Source of the DNA: Phytomonas francai
Taxonomy: Eukaryota; Euglenozoa; Kinetoplastea; Trypanosomatida; Trypanosomatidae
Assembly: GCA_001766655.1 (NCBI GenBank)
Contig: MJCC01000020.1
Span: 192,331 to 256,330 of the forward strand
DNA: 64,000 nt
Reading direction: 5' to 3'
The notes below the pieces were generated by a model. That model was not told where the DNA came from and searched no databases. It saw nothing but the letters and a program-made list of their open reading frames with translations. Shown piece after piece: positions 20,001 through 28,644 of this stretch. Both the position numbers and the translations under genes were made by a program. The first letter of the stretch is position 1, and the number at the start of each line of letters is the position of its first letter.

Positions 20001-22100
20001 TTTTTTATCAAAAATCCCGTAACGGGTGAGTCCGAGACGATCAAGAGCCCAACTAAAGGTGAGTCCTTGGAGAAGTTTATTACCGCACAGGTCAAAAAGT
20101 ATACCGATACGATTGTGTTAGCAGACGATGAGGGTTCGAAGGGCAACAGGATCTTTACAGAGGCTCAGGTTACCATTTTTGCCCGAGACGCCAGCTTCAC
20201 CTTTATATCGTACCTGAAAAGTGATTTGACCTTGGCAAGCTACATTGAGAAGCACTCAGGGGGTGCCATTGGGGAGACAGACGTGAACCGGCGCTACGTC
20301 ATCCACCTCGCGGATACCGTACTCGTTCTGGCGTACTACAAGCACATCTATGGTGAAGAGGCCTCAACGGCGCCGAGGAAGACCTCCAAATCGGGCGCCG
20401 GAAAATCACGCGTGGGCGGCGCGGGCGTGAACATGCAGGTTATCCCGACAAAAGCTCTTCCCCCACCTTCCAAGACTCGTTTGAATGCCGCTGAGGCTTT
20501 TAAGAGAAAGTTGATCCAAGAGGCGAACATGAAGCCCGAGGAGTGGTGCAACTTCTACATTGACATATTTCTTCATATAGCAAATGCTGCGCTTCAGAGA
20601 GAGGCTTTAGTCCCTGATAAAGTCAAGCGTAAGGGCTCGAAGTCTGAGGCTAATGCGAGAGCTGATGAGGAGCTCCCCGTGCTTCTTCGTCCGAGGCGCG
20701 CGTTTGTCGGCTACTACAACTCACTCTCCCTCGAGGAGCGGAAGCGTATATCGTTGATGTGTCTTGTTGGCAGGACAGTGTCCACAATCTATGACTGCTT
20801 TACGGTGCCCTGCACCCATGACGATGTGGTGGAGGTAAACATCAAAGGTCGTTTGGCCGTGTATATTCCTAATGAACTAGAGGGAGAGCAAATTACGCGT
20901 CACTTTCGCAGCACCACAACGCGTCAGCTGCAGGTTGGCGAGGATACGCTAAAGTATTTCAACAAAACCCACAAGGATAAGATCGCGGGTGTTATCCTGG
21001 AACTGCGCGCGCTAGAAAAGCTTATTGGTACCTATTACGAGAGCACGGATGGCGGTACAGGCATGGTATCGCTCGTCCACTCCATCGACAGCTGTATCCA
21101 TCATGAACTGATTCACAACAAAACTAACACGGGCAGGCTAGCGAGTGCCAATCCAAATTGCCAAAATATTCCCACAGAGGGCAAGTCAAATCTTCGAGAC
21201 ATGTTTATTAGCCGCTACGGCGCCAACGGCATGTGCATTGAGGCGGACTATTCGCAACTTGAGGTGGTTGCCTTGGCGGTCCTAGCCAATGATCAGCAGA
21301 TGCTAGAGGACTTGAGGCACAACATTGATTTCCATTGTAAACGTGTTACCATGATGCGGCCAGATCTTAAATATACAGATGTGTTGCTGCGCGCAAAGAA
21401 AAATAAGGAGCCTGAGTTTGTGAAGCTACGACAGCAAGCTAAGATATTTTCTTTTCAACGTCAATACGGTGCCGGCGTGAAGATGATCAGTCAGAGTACG
21501 GGTCTCACCCAGGACCAGGTGCGCATGCTTATTGAAAAGGAAGACGAGACTTACCGTAACGTAGAAGTCTTCAACCGCATGGTGACCCTTTCTGTAAACC
21601 AATATGATGCTTCCCTACAAAATGGCGCCCGCAATTTGAAAGGGCATCAGTTTTTTAAGGGCATGTTTCCTGTTCTCACCGGAAGCCGATACATTTTTAC
21701 CGAGTCCGACATCCCGGAAAATATGCAGTGGGGTCGCTCTCAGTCTCAAAAGTCGACTAATTTCTCTCCGACCCACTTAAAGAACTATCCGGTACAAGGT
21801 TTTGCGGGTGAGATCGTGCAGATTATTCTAGGCATCCTGTGGCGAAAGTTTCTTGAGTGCGATAACTATAACGGTCTCGCGGTGCTGACAAACACGGTGC
21901 ATGACTGCGTGTGGGTGGACTGCCACCAGTCCGTGTATCGGCATGTCGCTAGTGATGTGGAGGCGACGATGAACAGCGTGCAGACTGTCCTCAACGTGAT
22001 GTTTCCGGAGATGGAGGTGTCGGTTAACTTCCCCTGCGATGTAATGGCAGGCGAGCACATGGGTGCACTGCGTCCGATTATGAAAGAGACAACCCTCTAG
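17100..22100 (+). CDS. Mitochondrial family-A DNA polymerase I-like protein (POLIB/IC/ID group)
   Basis: This is a kinetoplastid DNA polymerase I-like enzyme, expected to replicate kinetoplast DNA in the mitochondrion. The first ATG is at 17100 (1666 residues), and the N-terminus (MRERLFRCSFL..., basic, Ser-rich) suits a mitochondrial presequence. A long N-terminal region without recognised motifs precedes a 3'-5' exonuclease domain: DLET at 558-561, GHNIKFD at 640-646 and YLNGD at 727-731, so ExoI, II and III acidic residues are all present. A thumb-like motif (FNWSSNQHL) lies near 813. The polymerase palm is complete: TGRLAS near 1343, motif A DYSQLE at 1383-1388, motif B R1444, K1448, F1452, Y1456-G, and motif C VHD with H1601-D1602. 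Both activities therefore look intact. About 530 residues separate the thumb motif from TGRL, far more than in bacterial Pol I. Length is close to POLIC and POLID of T. brucei as I remember them, but I cannot choose the paralogue. Confidence 0.88.
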   Translation: MRERLFRCSFLSSQSLKRDLYVYFSPRWITTGTSAHSSPSTALSKQHVNTISSPITPPIGGQQQSQKEPSATSIFSTGNNRIGNLQTMVPQQARQNSFSPVFNEHGEHVLLAKSQYCLLTMSYDPSRSLYALYSATSNELITMTESVLWKGSIWIDSRVGDDYVAALIFSSDSSKELGNAIAQVVEKAQKRVMAAPDTWSITYMAFRAQREFVKGVDLPASLEEAAFLLSRKQFDATSTNTTVFDLNSGTYLPEEEVSKLGPARSALLNWYTLFNVHKRFGTLGSRKTLNPVEQIVRRVVKAVNVFVVDLNVRVGKGTIAEGHTMIATVYSAQKRTQTVHMIRSLAEETSKLAALTTLFYGEGSSSITLFIPTIRTRPSQLVAFARTCRPKSPFFVAEISSLTPYLGGRSVSKGLTEESDPRSTWCTIRDNCFPEKHARKEEERIDGYLQRGFTALATKLFSERLQKVSPAILSAANSIPAQEDARAAFDAVKKRAQAEQDSMVTSVASSTFLNKVDVNDAEVVFRLQQWRSKIYESADRLAREKKASEVLERYLILDLETSTIRRYKRVANPFIKENFVVLSGARDYKGNVFMPSRYFDRSVALRYDDPAVTTTNQLVERSSKDSLFLPPLNDYTVIVGHNIKFDLLQIWRDVELRKFFKRGGKIWDTMYGEYLLSGQEIKLGQGAGLEDIAKSYGGQTPKLDAVKRAWAEGKETYEIPYSMLTEYLNGDLENTELIFCKHRERALAQRQVIICNARMEGLLCTTEMEYNGLKTNVELAIAQSNELASRVTALRKDLESSIPGEIPPECRKFFNWSSNQHLIAFFFGGKLKLNTNSRESKSLPGELFDRHTLFVPPEMYTKDLFPNGVFLRPPVNSAGISDCAIIAGMPLEKGTRIFKAYFDSYMRQSNFRKSSTLMDSLKREMVAIPRAAPESQGEVSALANLIPRRHIFFFASLSLNANNTIDRFFIKNPVTGESETIKSPTKGESLEKFITAQVKKYTDTIVLADDEGSKGNRIFTEAQVTIFARDASFTFISYLKSDLTLASYIEKHSGGAIGETDVNRRYVIHLADTVLVLAYYKHIYGEEASTAPRKTSKSGAGKSRVGGAGVNMQVIPTKALPPPSKTRLNAAEAFKRKLIQEANMKPEEWCNFYIDIFLHIANAALQREALVPDKVKRKGSKSEANARADEELPVLLRPRRAFVGYYNSLSLEERKRISLMCLVGRTVSTIYDCFTVPCTHDDVVEVNIKGRLAVYIPNELEGEQITRHFRSTTTRQLQVGEDTLKYFNKTHKDKIAGVILELRALEKLIGTYYESTDGGTGMVSLVHSIDSCIHHELIHNKTNTGRLASANPNCQNIPTEGKSNLRDMFISRYGANGMCIEADYSQLEVVALAVLANDQQMLEDLRHNIDFHCKRVTMMRPDLKYTDVLLRAKKNKEPEFVKLRQQAKIFSFQRQYGAGVKMISQSTGLTQDQVRMLIEKEDETYRNVEVFNRMVTLSVNQYDASLQNGARNLKGHQFFKGMFPVLTGSRYIFTESDIPENMQWGRSQSQKSTNFSPTHLKNYPVQGFAGEIVQIILGILWRKFLECDNYNGLAVLTNTVHDCVWVDCHQSVYRHVASDVEATMNSVQTVLNVMFPEMEVSVNFPCDVMAGEHMGALRPIMKETTL

Positions 22101-22870
22101 ACGGCTGAAGTCTTTGTGTTTGTCGTTATAGTTTTTGCCTTTCTTCTTTCAAGGCTTAATGCTTTCATGCATACGAACGTGGTAACGAGGGTGCCGTAGT
22201 GCACATATAGAAAGACAGAGAAAGACAGAGGGGACGAGATAGCGTGGGGGAGGACAACCTAGGAAGTAGATGTTTACTATGTGGATAGGAAGATCTACTC
22301 ATGTCCCTAAATGTTTTATGATCATAGAGGAATCACGCATTTCTCTTCCTCTGATAGACTTTATCAGAGATAAAGAAGTCTACAACAGACATTTGGATCC
22401 ATATAATCATGTCTTTTTCCATAATCATAGAAATATCTTGTGCTTTTCACTAGATTTCATACATGCGAACTATTTTTTATAGAAGAGGAGTTTTTTCCCT
22501 CCAGTAATTCAATAATTTACTATTCTCACTGCATTTGATCTTGCTGATTTTCCTTTTAAAGTTTGACCCTATTGTCTTTCTTTGGATTGCCATTTTTTCC
22601 CTCTTGATGCACTTTCAAAATATGAAATGATGCGTATTTATTGAACGCAGAAAAAATATTTTAGCTACGTCAATACTTCATCATAATTTTATCAATTAGT
22701 AACTTCCTCAAGTACTTAACATACACCTTGAGTGAAGAATTATAGTTCTCTAAACATTTTCACTACTTAAAATCATTACACACATACACTCACACACTCA
22801 CACGTAAAGAGCATCGAAACATTCTGTTTGTCTCGAATAATTTTACTTTTTTCCAGGTGGAAACATCAGA
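22101..22870. other. Intergenic spacer polymerase-squalene monooxygenase
   Basis: The spacer is AT-rich with an AGACAGAGA direct repeat at about 22210-22230 and CA/CT-rich repeats at about 22780-22800. I see no gene here. Confidence 0.7.
22841..22856 (+). promoter_or_regulatory. Putative spliced-leader acceptor for squalene monooxygenase
   Basis: The sequence TTTTACTTTTTTCCAG ends in AG at 22855-22856, only 14 bases before the ATG at 22871. If used, the 5' UTR would be very short apart from the spliced leader. Confidence 0.45.
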
Positions 22871-24580
22871 ATGATACATTTTCTGCTTGCAGTTGCCTTC
22901 GTCCTTGGCACTATTTACTACATCAACAGGGCTATCTCTCGGTTTCAGTACTATCCTGCGCGCACCAATCATGACTATGACGCTATCATCGTGGGTGGAA
23001 GTATCGCAGGGCCAGCGATCGCAAAAGCTCTATCAGACCAAGGCCGAAAGGTGCTTCTTATTGAAAAAAAGCTTTTCGTGAAGCCTAACCGCATTGTTGG
23101 TGAGCTCTTACAACCAGGTGGGATTAGCGCGCTCAAGATTTTGGGGATGGAGCAGTGTGCGACATCGATTGGCATGCCGTGTAAGGGTTACGTCGTTGGC
23201 GACACCAGTGGTAGGCAGCTAGAGCTACCCTTCCGCAGTGGGGTACAAGGCGTGTCGTTTCACTTTGGCGATTTTGTGCAGAATTTGCGTGAGTTTGTGT
23301 ATACAAATTGTAAAGAAAACGTTACGATGATAGAAGGCACGGTGAACACAATCCTGACGCAGGGCCATACGTGCTATGAGCACGCCTATGGGGTCGAGTA
23401 CAGTGTTGTGGAGAATTACCACGAACCTGAGGATCCTTTCCACATTGACCCACCCAAACCTGAAAAGGTTTCCTACGTGACGAAGACTGCAACCGCCCCG
23501 CTAATTATCATGTGTGATGGGGGAGCGTCAATGTGGAGGGCTCGTTACCAGCACTATACACCGGCTGCCGATTATCACTCTAACTTTACAGGAATCATCC
23601 TGAAAGACGCAAAGTTACCTATTGAGCAGAATGGCACTATCTTTTCGAGTAAGAGCGCCATTGTCCTATCCTATCGCCTGGACCCCAACGAGGTGCGTGT
23701 TTTGGTGATCACCAAATACGTCAGACTTCCTCGATTGTCAAAGCTATGCGAGTGGCTTCTGAAGGAAGTGTCTCCCGCCCTACCGGAGGGCATGCGCGAC
23801 GCATTCGTTCGTGCTGTTTCAGAACCAGAAAATATTCAGACCGTGCCTGTCGCGGCATGCCCTCCCACGTTTCCCTCCATTAGGGGCTACGTCGGGATTG
23901 GCGATCACAATGATCAGCGGAACCCCCTTACCGGCGGTGGGATGACGTGCGCTTTTCGAGATGCTATCTGTCTCGCTGAGAATTTGAAAGGCATTCCTCA
24001 GATGCGGACAGACAACTTGATGCATGCGTTTACTATTCAGGATCGCATTCAGGACGCCATTTTGAGATACTCGCGCAATCGTTACAGCCACAGCAGTTGC
24101 ATTAATCTCCTTTCCTGGGCCCTCTATACTGTCTTCAACACGGATCTGCTGCGGGAAGTCTGTTTTGACTACTTTAAGCGCGGTGGGGATTGCGTAACGA
24201 TTCCGATGGACCTCCTTGGTGGGATCAACTCCAGTTTACTGACATTACTTTATCATTACTACGGTGTCATGTTCAATGGGGCCCTTTTGTTGATGACTGG
24301 AGGTGGGACATTCTTGACCCATGCAAATAAACCACTTTCCAAGTATGAAAAATTCAAAAACATAGTTACTTTCTTCATGAGCTTCTCTCGGATGTACGAA
24401 GCTGCATATCTTTTGATTTTTTCGACAATAGTTATGTTACAACTTGCCAAGAAAGAATTCTACTCACCGTGGCGTCTCATTGATCCGATCAGTGTTGTTG
24501 GAAACATAAGCAAGCAGGTTAAGACTCATGTCTACAAACGCTTGTTTGGTGGCAAGTATTCTAAGCCTGTAAGTTTTTAA
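22871..24580 (+). CDS. ERG1: Squalene monooxygenase (squalene epoxidase)
   Basis: This FAD-dependent enzyme of the endoplasmic reticulum oxidises squalene to 2,3-oxidosqualene in ergosterol synthesis; in fungi and trypanosomatids it is the target of allylamines such as terbinafine. The protein has 569 residues, slightly longer than the human 574 or yeast 496-residue range allows one to call unusual. An N-terminal membrane segment (residues 2-18) precedes the FAD-binding Rossmann motif VGGSIAG at 41-47 with the acidic strand end LLIEK. The family motif GELLQPGG follows, then the DG motif MCDGGAS and the second FAD signature G344-D345 with NPLTGGGMT. Hydrophobic segments near the C-terminus (about 455-535) suggest further membrane association. 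The start ATG is preceded by a close splice-acceptor candidate. No lesion is seen. It forms no evident functional unit with its neighbours. Confidence 0.95.
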   Translation: MIHFLLAVAFVLGTIYYINRAISRFQYYPARTNHDYDAIIVGGSIAGPAIAKALSDQGRKVLLIEKKLFVKPNRIVGELLQPGGISALKILGMEQCATSIGMPCKGYVVGDTSGRQLELPFRSGVQGVSFHFGDFVQNLREFVYTNCKENVTMIEGTVNTILTQGHTCYEHAYGVEYSVVENYHEPEDPFHIDPPKPEKVSYVTKTATAPLIIMCDGGASMWRARYQHYTPAADYHSNFTGIILKDAKLPIEQNGTIFSSKSAIVLSYRLDPNEVRVLVITKYVRLPRLSKLCEWLLKEVSPALPEGMRDAFVRAVSEPENIQTVPVAACPPTFPSIRGYVGIGDHNDQRNPLTGGGMTCAFRDAICLAENLKGIPQMRTDNLMHAFTIQDRIQDAILRYSRNRYSHSSCINLLSWALYTVFNTDLLREVCFDYFKRGGDCVTIPMDLLGGINSSLLTLLYHYYGVMFNGALLLMTGGGTFLTHANKPLSKYEKFKNIVTFFMSFSRMYEAAYLLIFSTIVMLQLAKKEFYSPWRLIDPISVVGNISKQVKTHVYKRLFGGKYSKPVSF

Positions 24581-25198
24581 GAATACGTGCAGATATTTCT
24601 TTAATTTTTTTAAACTTTTTTTTTTTAAATACATCAAATAGGTGAGTTTCAAGTAGAATATTGCTTCGCATGCTCTAAATCTTTATTGATCATTATGGGA
24701 AAATATTTTTCGAGAAAGTAGAGCGGATCTTTAATAAGCAAAATTTATTCTTGAATTCGCTAGATAATACAATGTAAAGGTTTTTAAATTAAGTGTATTG
24801 GGCTAAAAAGTATGCTGGAGAAGAAATAGGATCTTTTTTTTACTGTTTATTTTTTTAAGGTTAAATTTAAGAATATGTATTTGCAAACGTGCATGTATCA
24901 AATGCGTATTATATTCTAATTCTGCAATATAGCTGAAGGGCTAATTACAGGAAGCGCTGCGTTTGCTCCTTTGTATAAAATTAGATTAATGCCTAATACT
25001 ATCGTTATGTTTCGAAACATTCGAAGCTGATGAAACCTATTTTTCACTGTTGCCAACTTATCAGCACATTTTTCATTTTCTTTTTTTTGAATCTTTCCCT
25101 ACCACATACTTGAATACATCATTATTTTGGGCATTTATACTGTCAAGGTTAGGGAAAGTAAAGGCTTCTCCTGATTTTACTATAAATCACGACTCAAA
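24581..25198. other. Intergenic spacer squalene monooxygenase-kinesin
   Basis: This strongly AT-rich spacer contains T-runs at 24617-24625, 24834-24841 and 25080-25088. The last, with ATCTTTCCCT beyond it, is the best trans-splicing pyrimidine tract for the kinesin gene. No gene is visible. Confidence 0.7.
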
Positions 25199-27367
25199 AT
25201 GGAGTCAAAACTTCAACAACTGCTTGAAAAGGCTGGACTTGGGCACACCATTCAGGGTTTCATTGATGCTGGAATCTGTAATGTTCAGCAGATAAAGCAA
25301 CTTGTGATGCAAGACTATCAATCGATCGGCATTGTTGGCATGATTGATCGTCGTAAGCTCTTCGAGTTAATCCAATCTCTCAAACGCGAACAACCGAGCA
25401 ACGGCTCACAAAGTATTAACCCCTCATCAGCGTCGCCCACCGAAGCGCTTCCACGCACTCGTGCGGTACCCCTCACGTCGGATCACGTTACTCCAGCACG
25501 TGTCGCGACTCCCCTTCGACAACCAACTCCAGTAAAATCCATAAATGAATCCGAAAAAATGCGTGATATTTTGCGGAATAACTTGTCTCAGCGCCGCGAC
25601 CCTAACACCGATACGGAATTTTTGATTAAAGGCACCAATTCTTCCCGCCCTCCTTCTCGTCCTATTTCACGTCCCCTGAGCCGGACGAGCTCTTTGACCA
25701 ATTCATTAGGGAAGCGCAACGAAGGACAACAGGCCCGGCGTCACAGCCGCATTGTGGTGGTTATTCGTAAACGGCCCCTTAATGTAAACGAGATTAATGA
25801 TAATTTGTACGACATTCTGGCAACCGACCCTGAGAACAGTCGAATTATCACATTGCTGGAGCCCAAACAGAAGGTGGATTTGACGCCCTATATGGAGAGG
25901 CATCGTTTTACATATGATCTCGTCCTCGACGACCGCAAGACGAATAGCGATGTCTATGAGTTAGCTTGCAAACCGCTAGTCGAAACCGTTTTCGAGGGTG
26001 GATGTGCCACTTGCTTTGCCTATGGGCAGACTGGCAGTGGCAAGACCTTCACGATGCTTGGCAAGAACTCACAGGAGGGTATTTACTTGATGGCCGCACG
26101 AGACATTTACTCGCGTTTGGAGCCCGGGATGGCGATCCACGTCTCCTTTTTTGAAATCTACGGTGGAAAGCTTTATGACTTGCTGAATGAGCGCGAGCGG
26201 CTAGCCTGCCGAGAGGATAGTCGTGGGGTAATCAACGTTTGTGGCCTCACCGAGCATCGTGTCCAGGATACGGAGCACCTCATGCGGGTTATCGATTACG
26301 GCAATAACATTCGTGCGGCCGGCTCCACCGGCATGAATGCGGATTCTTCACGTTCACACGCCATTTTGCATATTACCATCGTGAACTCAAAGAATCGCTT
26401 TTTTGGTCGCTTCACTTTCATTGATTTAGCAGGGTCAGAGCGTGGTGCCGATACCCTCGATAGCGACCGGGCCACGCGTCTTGAAGGGGCTGAGATCAAC
26501 AAGTCCCTTTTGGCTTTGAAGGAATGCATTCGCGCACTAGACCAAAACCATCGGCACATCCCGTTTCGTGGGTCGAAGCTGACGGCCGTGCTTCGGGATT
26601 GCTTCACGGGGAACAGCCGAACCGTGATGATTGGCAACATCAGCCCCGCCAGCGGCAGCTGCGAGCACACGCTCAACACGCTACGCTACGCGGACCGCGT
26701 TAAGGAGCTCAAGAAGGACCGCTCCAACCAGAGCGCGGCGGAGGAGATCATGATGGGGCAGATGCCAACCGAGCAAGTGGTGACGGTCGGGCTCTCCGGC
26801 TCCTTCGCGCATCGCCGGGCGCAGGAGAGCAAGGCGGCATCAACGAGTAGGATGGGCGCGGGGGGCGACTCGAGGTCGTCAAGCCAGACGCGCACGGCGG
26901 CAACCCCCCCTCCCCCTGTCAAGTCCTTCCTCTTCATGCGCGAGGCGAGCTCCAGCGACTTTTTGCGCCCGCAGGGGCCTATCACGCGCCAGGGCAGTTC
27001 GGGCCCCATCGGGGGGCGAGCAAAGCAGGAGACCCCGTACAAACCAGGCTCCAAGTTTAGCCGTCAGGGCAGCGACATGTCTTCCGTCGCGGCGAGCCCG
27101 TCCACGAACGACTTCCGCTACGACAGCGCCGATAGCCTTGAAGCCGAGGAGTGCAACCTCATCTTGGCGCATCGACAACACATCAACTCCATGATGGAGC
27201 TTCTTAAGCAAGAGATGACCCAGCTCAACGCGGCGGAAAACCCAGAAACGAGCATGGAGGTGTACTGCTGTAATGTGGATCGCATCCTGGGCAATCAGAC
27301 AAAGCGGATCGAGGGGTTACGGAAACAGATTGCGCAATACAGTAGGCACTTAGGGGCCAGACACTAG
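25199..27367 (+). CDS. KIN13: Kinesin-13 (MCAK-type microtubule depolymerase) with SAM domain
   Basis: Kinesin-13 proteins use ATP to remove tubulin from microtubule ends; trypanosomatid members act in the nucleus, spindle or at the flagellar tip. The 722-residue protein starts with a SAM-like domain (residues 1-65, [13 protein letters not shown] ... [12 protein letters not shown]). A Ser/Pro/Arg-rich linker leads to an internal motor domain from about 182 to 500. Motor motifs are complete: KVD finger of loop 2 at 225-227, which is diagnostic of the family, P-loop GQTGSGKT at 276-283, switch I NADSSRSH at 380-387 and switch II DLAGSE at 409-414, then [14 protein letters not shown] and the FRGSKLT motif. 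The tail is low-complexity until a helical stretch at about 645-720. The ATG at 25199 is the first in frame after the pyrimidine tract. The tail (about 26690-27170) is noticeably GC-richer than the rest. The central motor position is typical of kinesin-13. Confidence 0.94.
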   Translation: MESKLQQLLEKAGLGHTIQGFIDAGICNVQQIKQLVMQDYQSIGIVGMIDRRKLFELIQSLKREQPSNGSQSINPSSASPTEALPRTRAVPLTSDHVTPARVATPLRQPTPVKSINESEKMRDILRNNLSQRRDPNTDTEFLIKGTNSSRPPSRPISRPLSRTSSLTNSLGKRNEGQQARRHSRIVVVIRKRPLNVNEINDNLYDILATDPENSRIITLLEPKQKVDLTPYMERHRFTYDLVLDDRKTNSDVYELACKPLVETVFEGGCATCFAYGQTGSGKTFTMLGKNSQEGIYLMAARDIYSRLEPGMAIHVSFFEIYGGKLYDLLNERERLACREDSRGVINVCGLTEHRVQDTEHLMRVIDYGNNIRAAGSTGMNADSSRSHAILHITIVNSKNRFFGRFTFIDLAGSERGADTLDSDRATRLEGAEINKSLLALKECIRALDQNHRHIPFRGSKLTAVLRDCFTGNSRTVMIGNISPASGSCEHTLNTLRYADRVKELKKDRSNQSAAEEIMMGQMPTEQVVTVGLSGSFAHRRAQESKAASTSRMGAGGDSRSSSQTRTAATPPPPVKSFLFMREASSSDFLRPQGPITRQGSSGPIGGRAKQETPYKPGSKFSRQGSDMSSVAASPSTNDFRYDSADSLEAEECNLILAHRQHINSMMELLKQEMTQLNAAENPETSMEVYCCNVDRILGNQTKRIEGLRKQIAQYSRHLGARH

Positions 27368-28644
27368 CGCCGAGAGAGGGGTAGAACTTTGTTTATAATT
27401 GTATTCTCCCTTGTTTGGTGCCATTTGGTATTGATTTATTATTGTTATTGGTATTGTTATTATTACTCATGTAGTCGTGTGTATGCCGTTTTTTTTTTTT
27501 TGCCGTTCATTCGTATTTGTCCCTTTAGAACGACTGACATGATACTTTTTGCTAGAAGTGATGAAGTCTTTTCTTTTGTACTCGCTTTTTTTTTTCGTTG
27601 TCATTGTTGCTATTGTAGTAATAAATAATCTGTGTGGATATATACATATAATCTATCTTACTAAATGTAATTGTTTACTTTAGTCATTCACAGATTATGT
27701 TAAATTGTGCATCAAAGCTGTTTATAAACACTAAGAAAGAGAGGGGAGGGGGGTCTTTCTAATACATCATTCACTTATTTGTTATTTCCAGAATAGCTTG
27801 AAACAACCATAGGGGGGATGTCGCTATGTAGAGATGGAGTTCCTAGTAGAGTGTTTTCATGAACACACCGAAGGGAATTGGAAGTGGCGTCTTCATCAGC
27901 TAGTTAATGAGACAAAATGTTGCGTAATAATTAATAAAAATCTGGTTTAAGTAGGGGAAGCCGTTTAATCGGAAAACTTTTTCTTCTCACTCTTCAAACG
28001 ACGTGCTGAAGCTTTTTGTTTTTTTCCCCATTTTTTTATATAGATATTATATGGTATTTGCTTTAGCCCGATCAAGCAGAAAGAAAAAAGAAAGAAAGTA
28101 GCTATTGCTACGGAATTCCACTTTCAGTATCTTTTCTTCCTCTTTCTTCTTTTTAGACCTCGATAAAGAACTACCAAATCATCTTTGCCGAAAATTTATG
28201 AGTATTTGTGTTACCCTTTTTTCTGTTCGCCTTTTTGTATGCTCTAAAAATGTATCCGCCTAGTGACAATGTCGAGAGCGCATTTTTTTGGCGGTTCTCT
28301 AAAAAATATAATAATGCCAATATATTCTGTTACTGTTTTATCGGGATTTCTCCTTGTTTACCCTCTTTTTATTTATTTTCTTTACAAGAGACAGTATAGC
28401 TTCTGTTTTCCCAAGTAGAGGCAAATTCTCATTTAAAGAAGGGAAATCTTTTCCTCAAAGGCACCATTTCTTGTTTTAATTCTAGAGTCAAATAATATAA
28501 AGTATAATCTCGTTTGATTGAGATAGATTATATCTAAGCTTCCCTCCCCCTTGGCGTTACAACTAGTTTTTTTTTTGTAGTGGCAATTGCCCCCCCCCCC
28601 CCCTTTTTTTTTCTCTTTCTAACGACTCCCTGGTAATCTCTCAG
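27368..28644. other. Intergenic spacer kinesin-coiled-coil protein
   Basis: This 1.3 kb AT-rich spacer has T-runs (27489-27501, 27588-27595), an A/G-rich tract (28077-28098) and the C/T tract of the next gene. No gene or structured RNA could be supported. Confidence 0.65.
28590..28644 (+). promoter_or_regulatory. Poly-C/poly-T tract with AG directly before the start codon
   Basis: C14 (28590-28603) is followed by T9CTCTTTCT. The first AG after this tract is at 28643-28644 and abuts the ATG at 28645. A second option is the AG at 28579-28580 after a T10 run, which would give a 64-base 5' UTR. Confidence 0.45.

Noticed and set aside
22270..22482. Frame of 70 codons after the polymerase gene
   Set aside because: AT-rich chance frame without family features, located in the probable 3' UTR.
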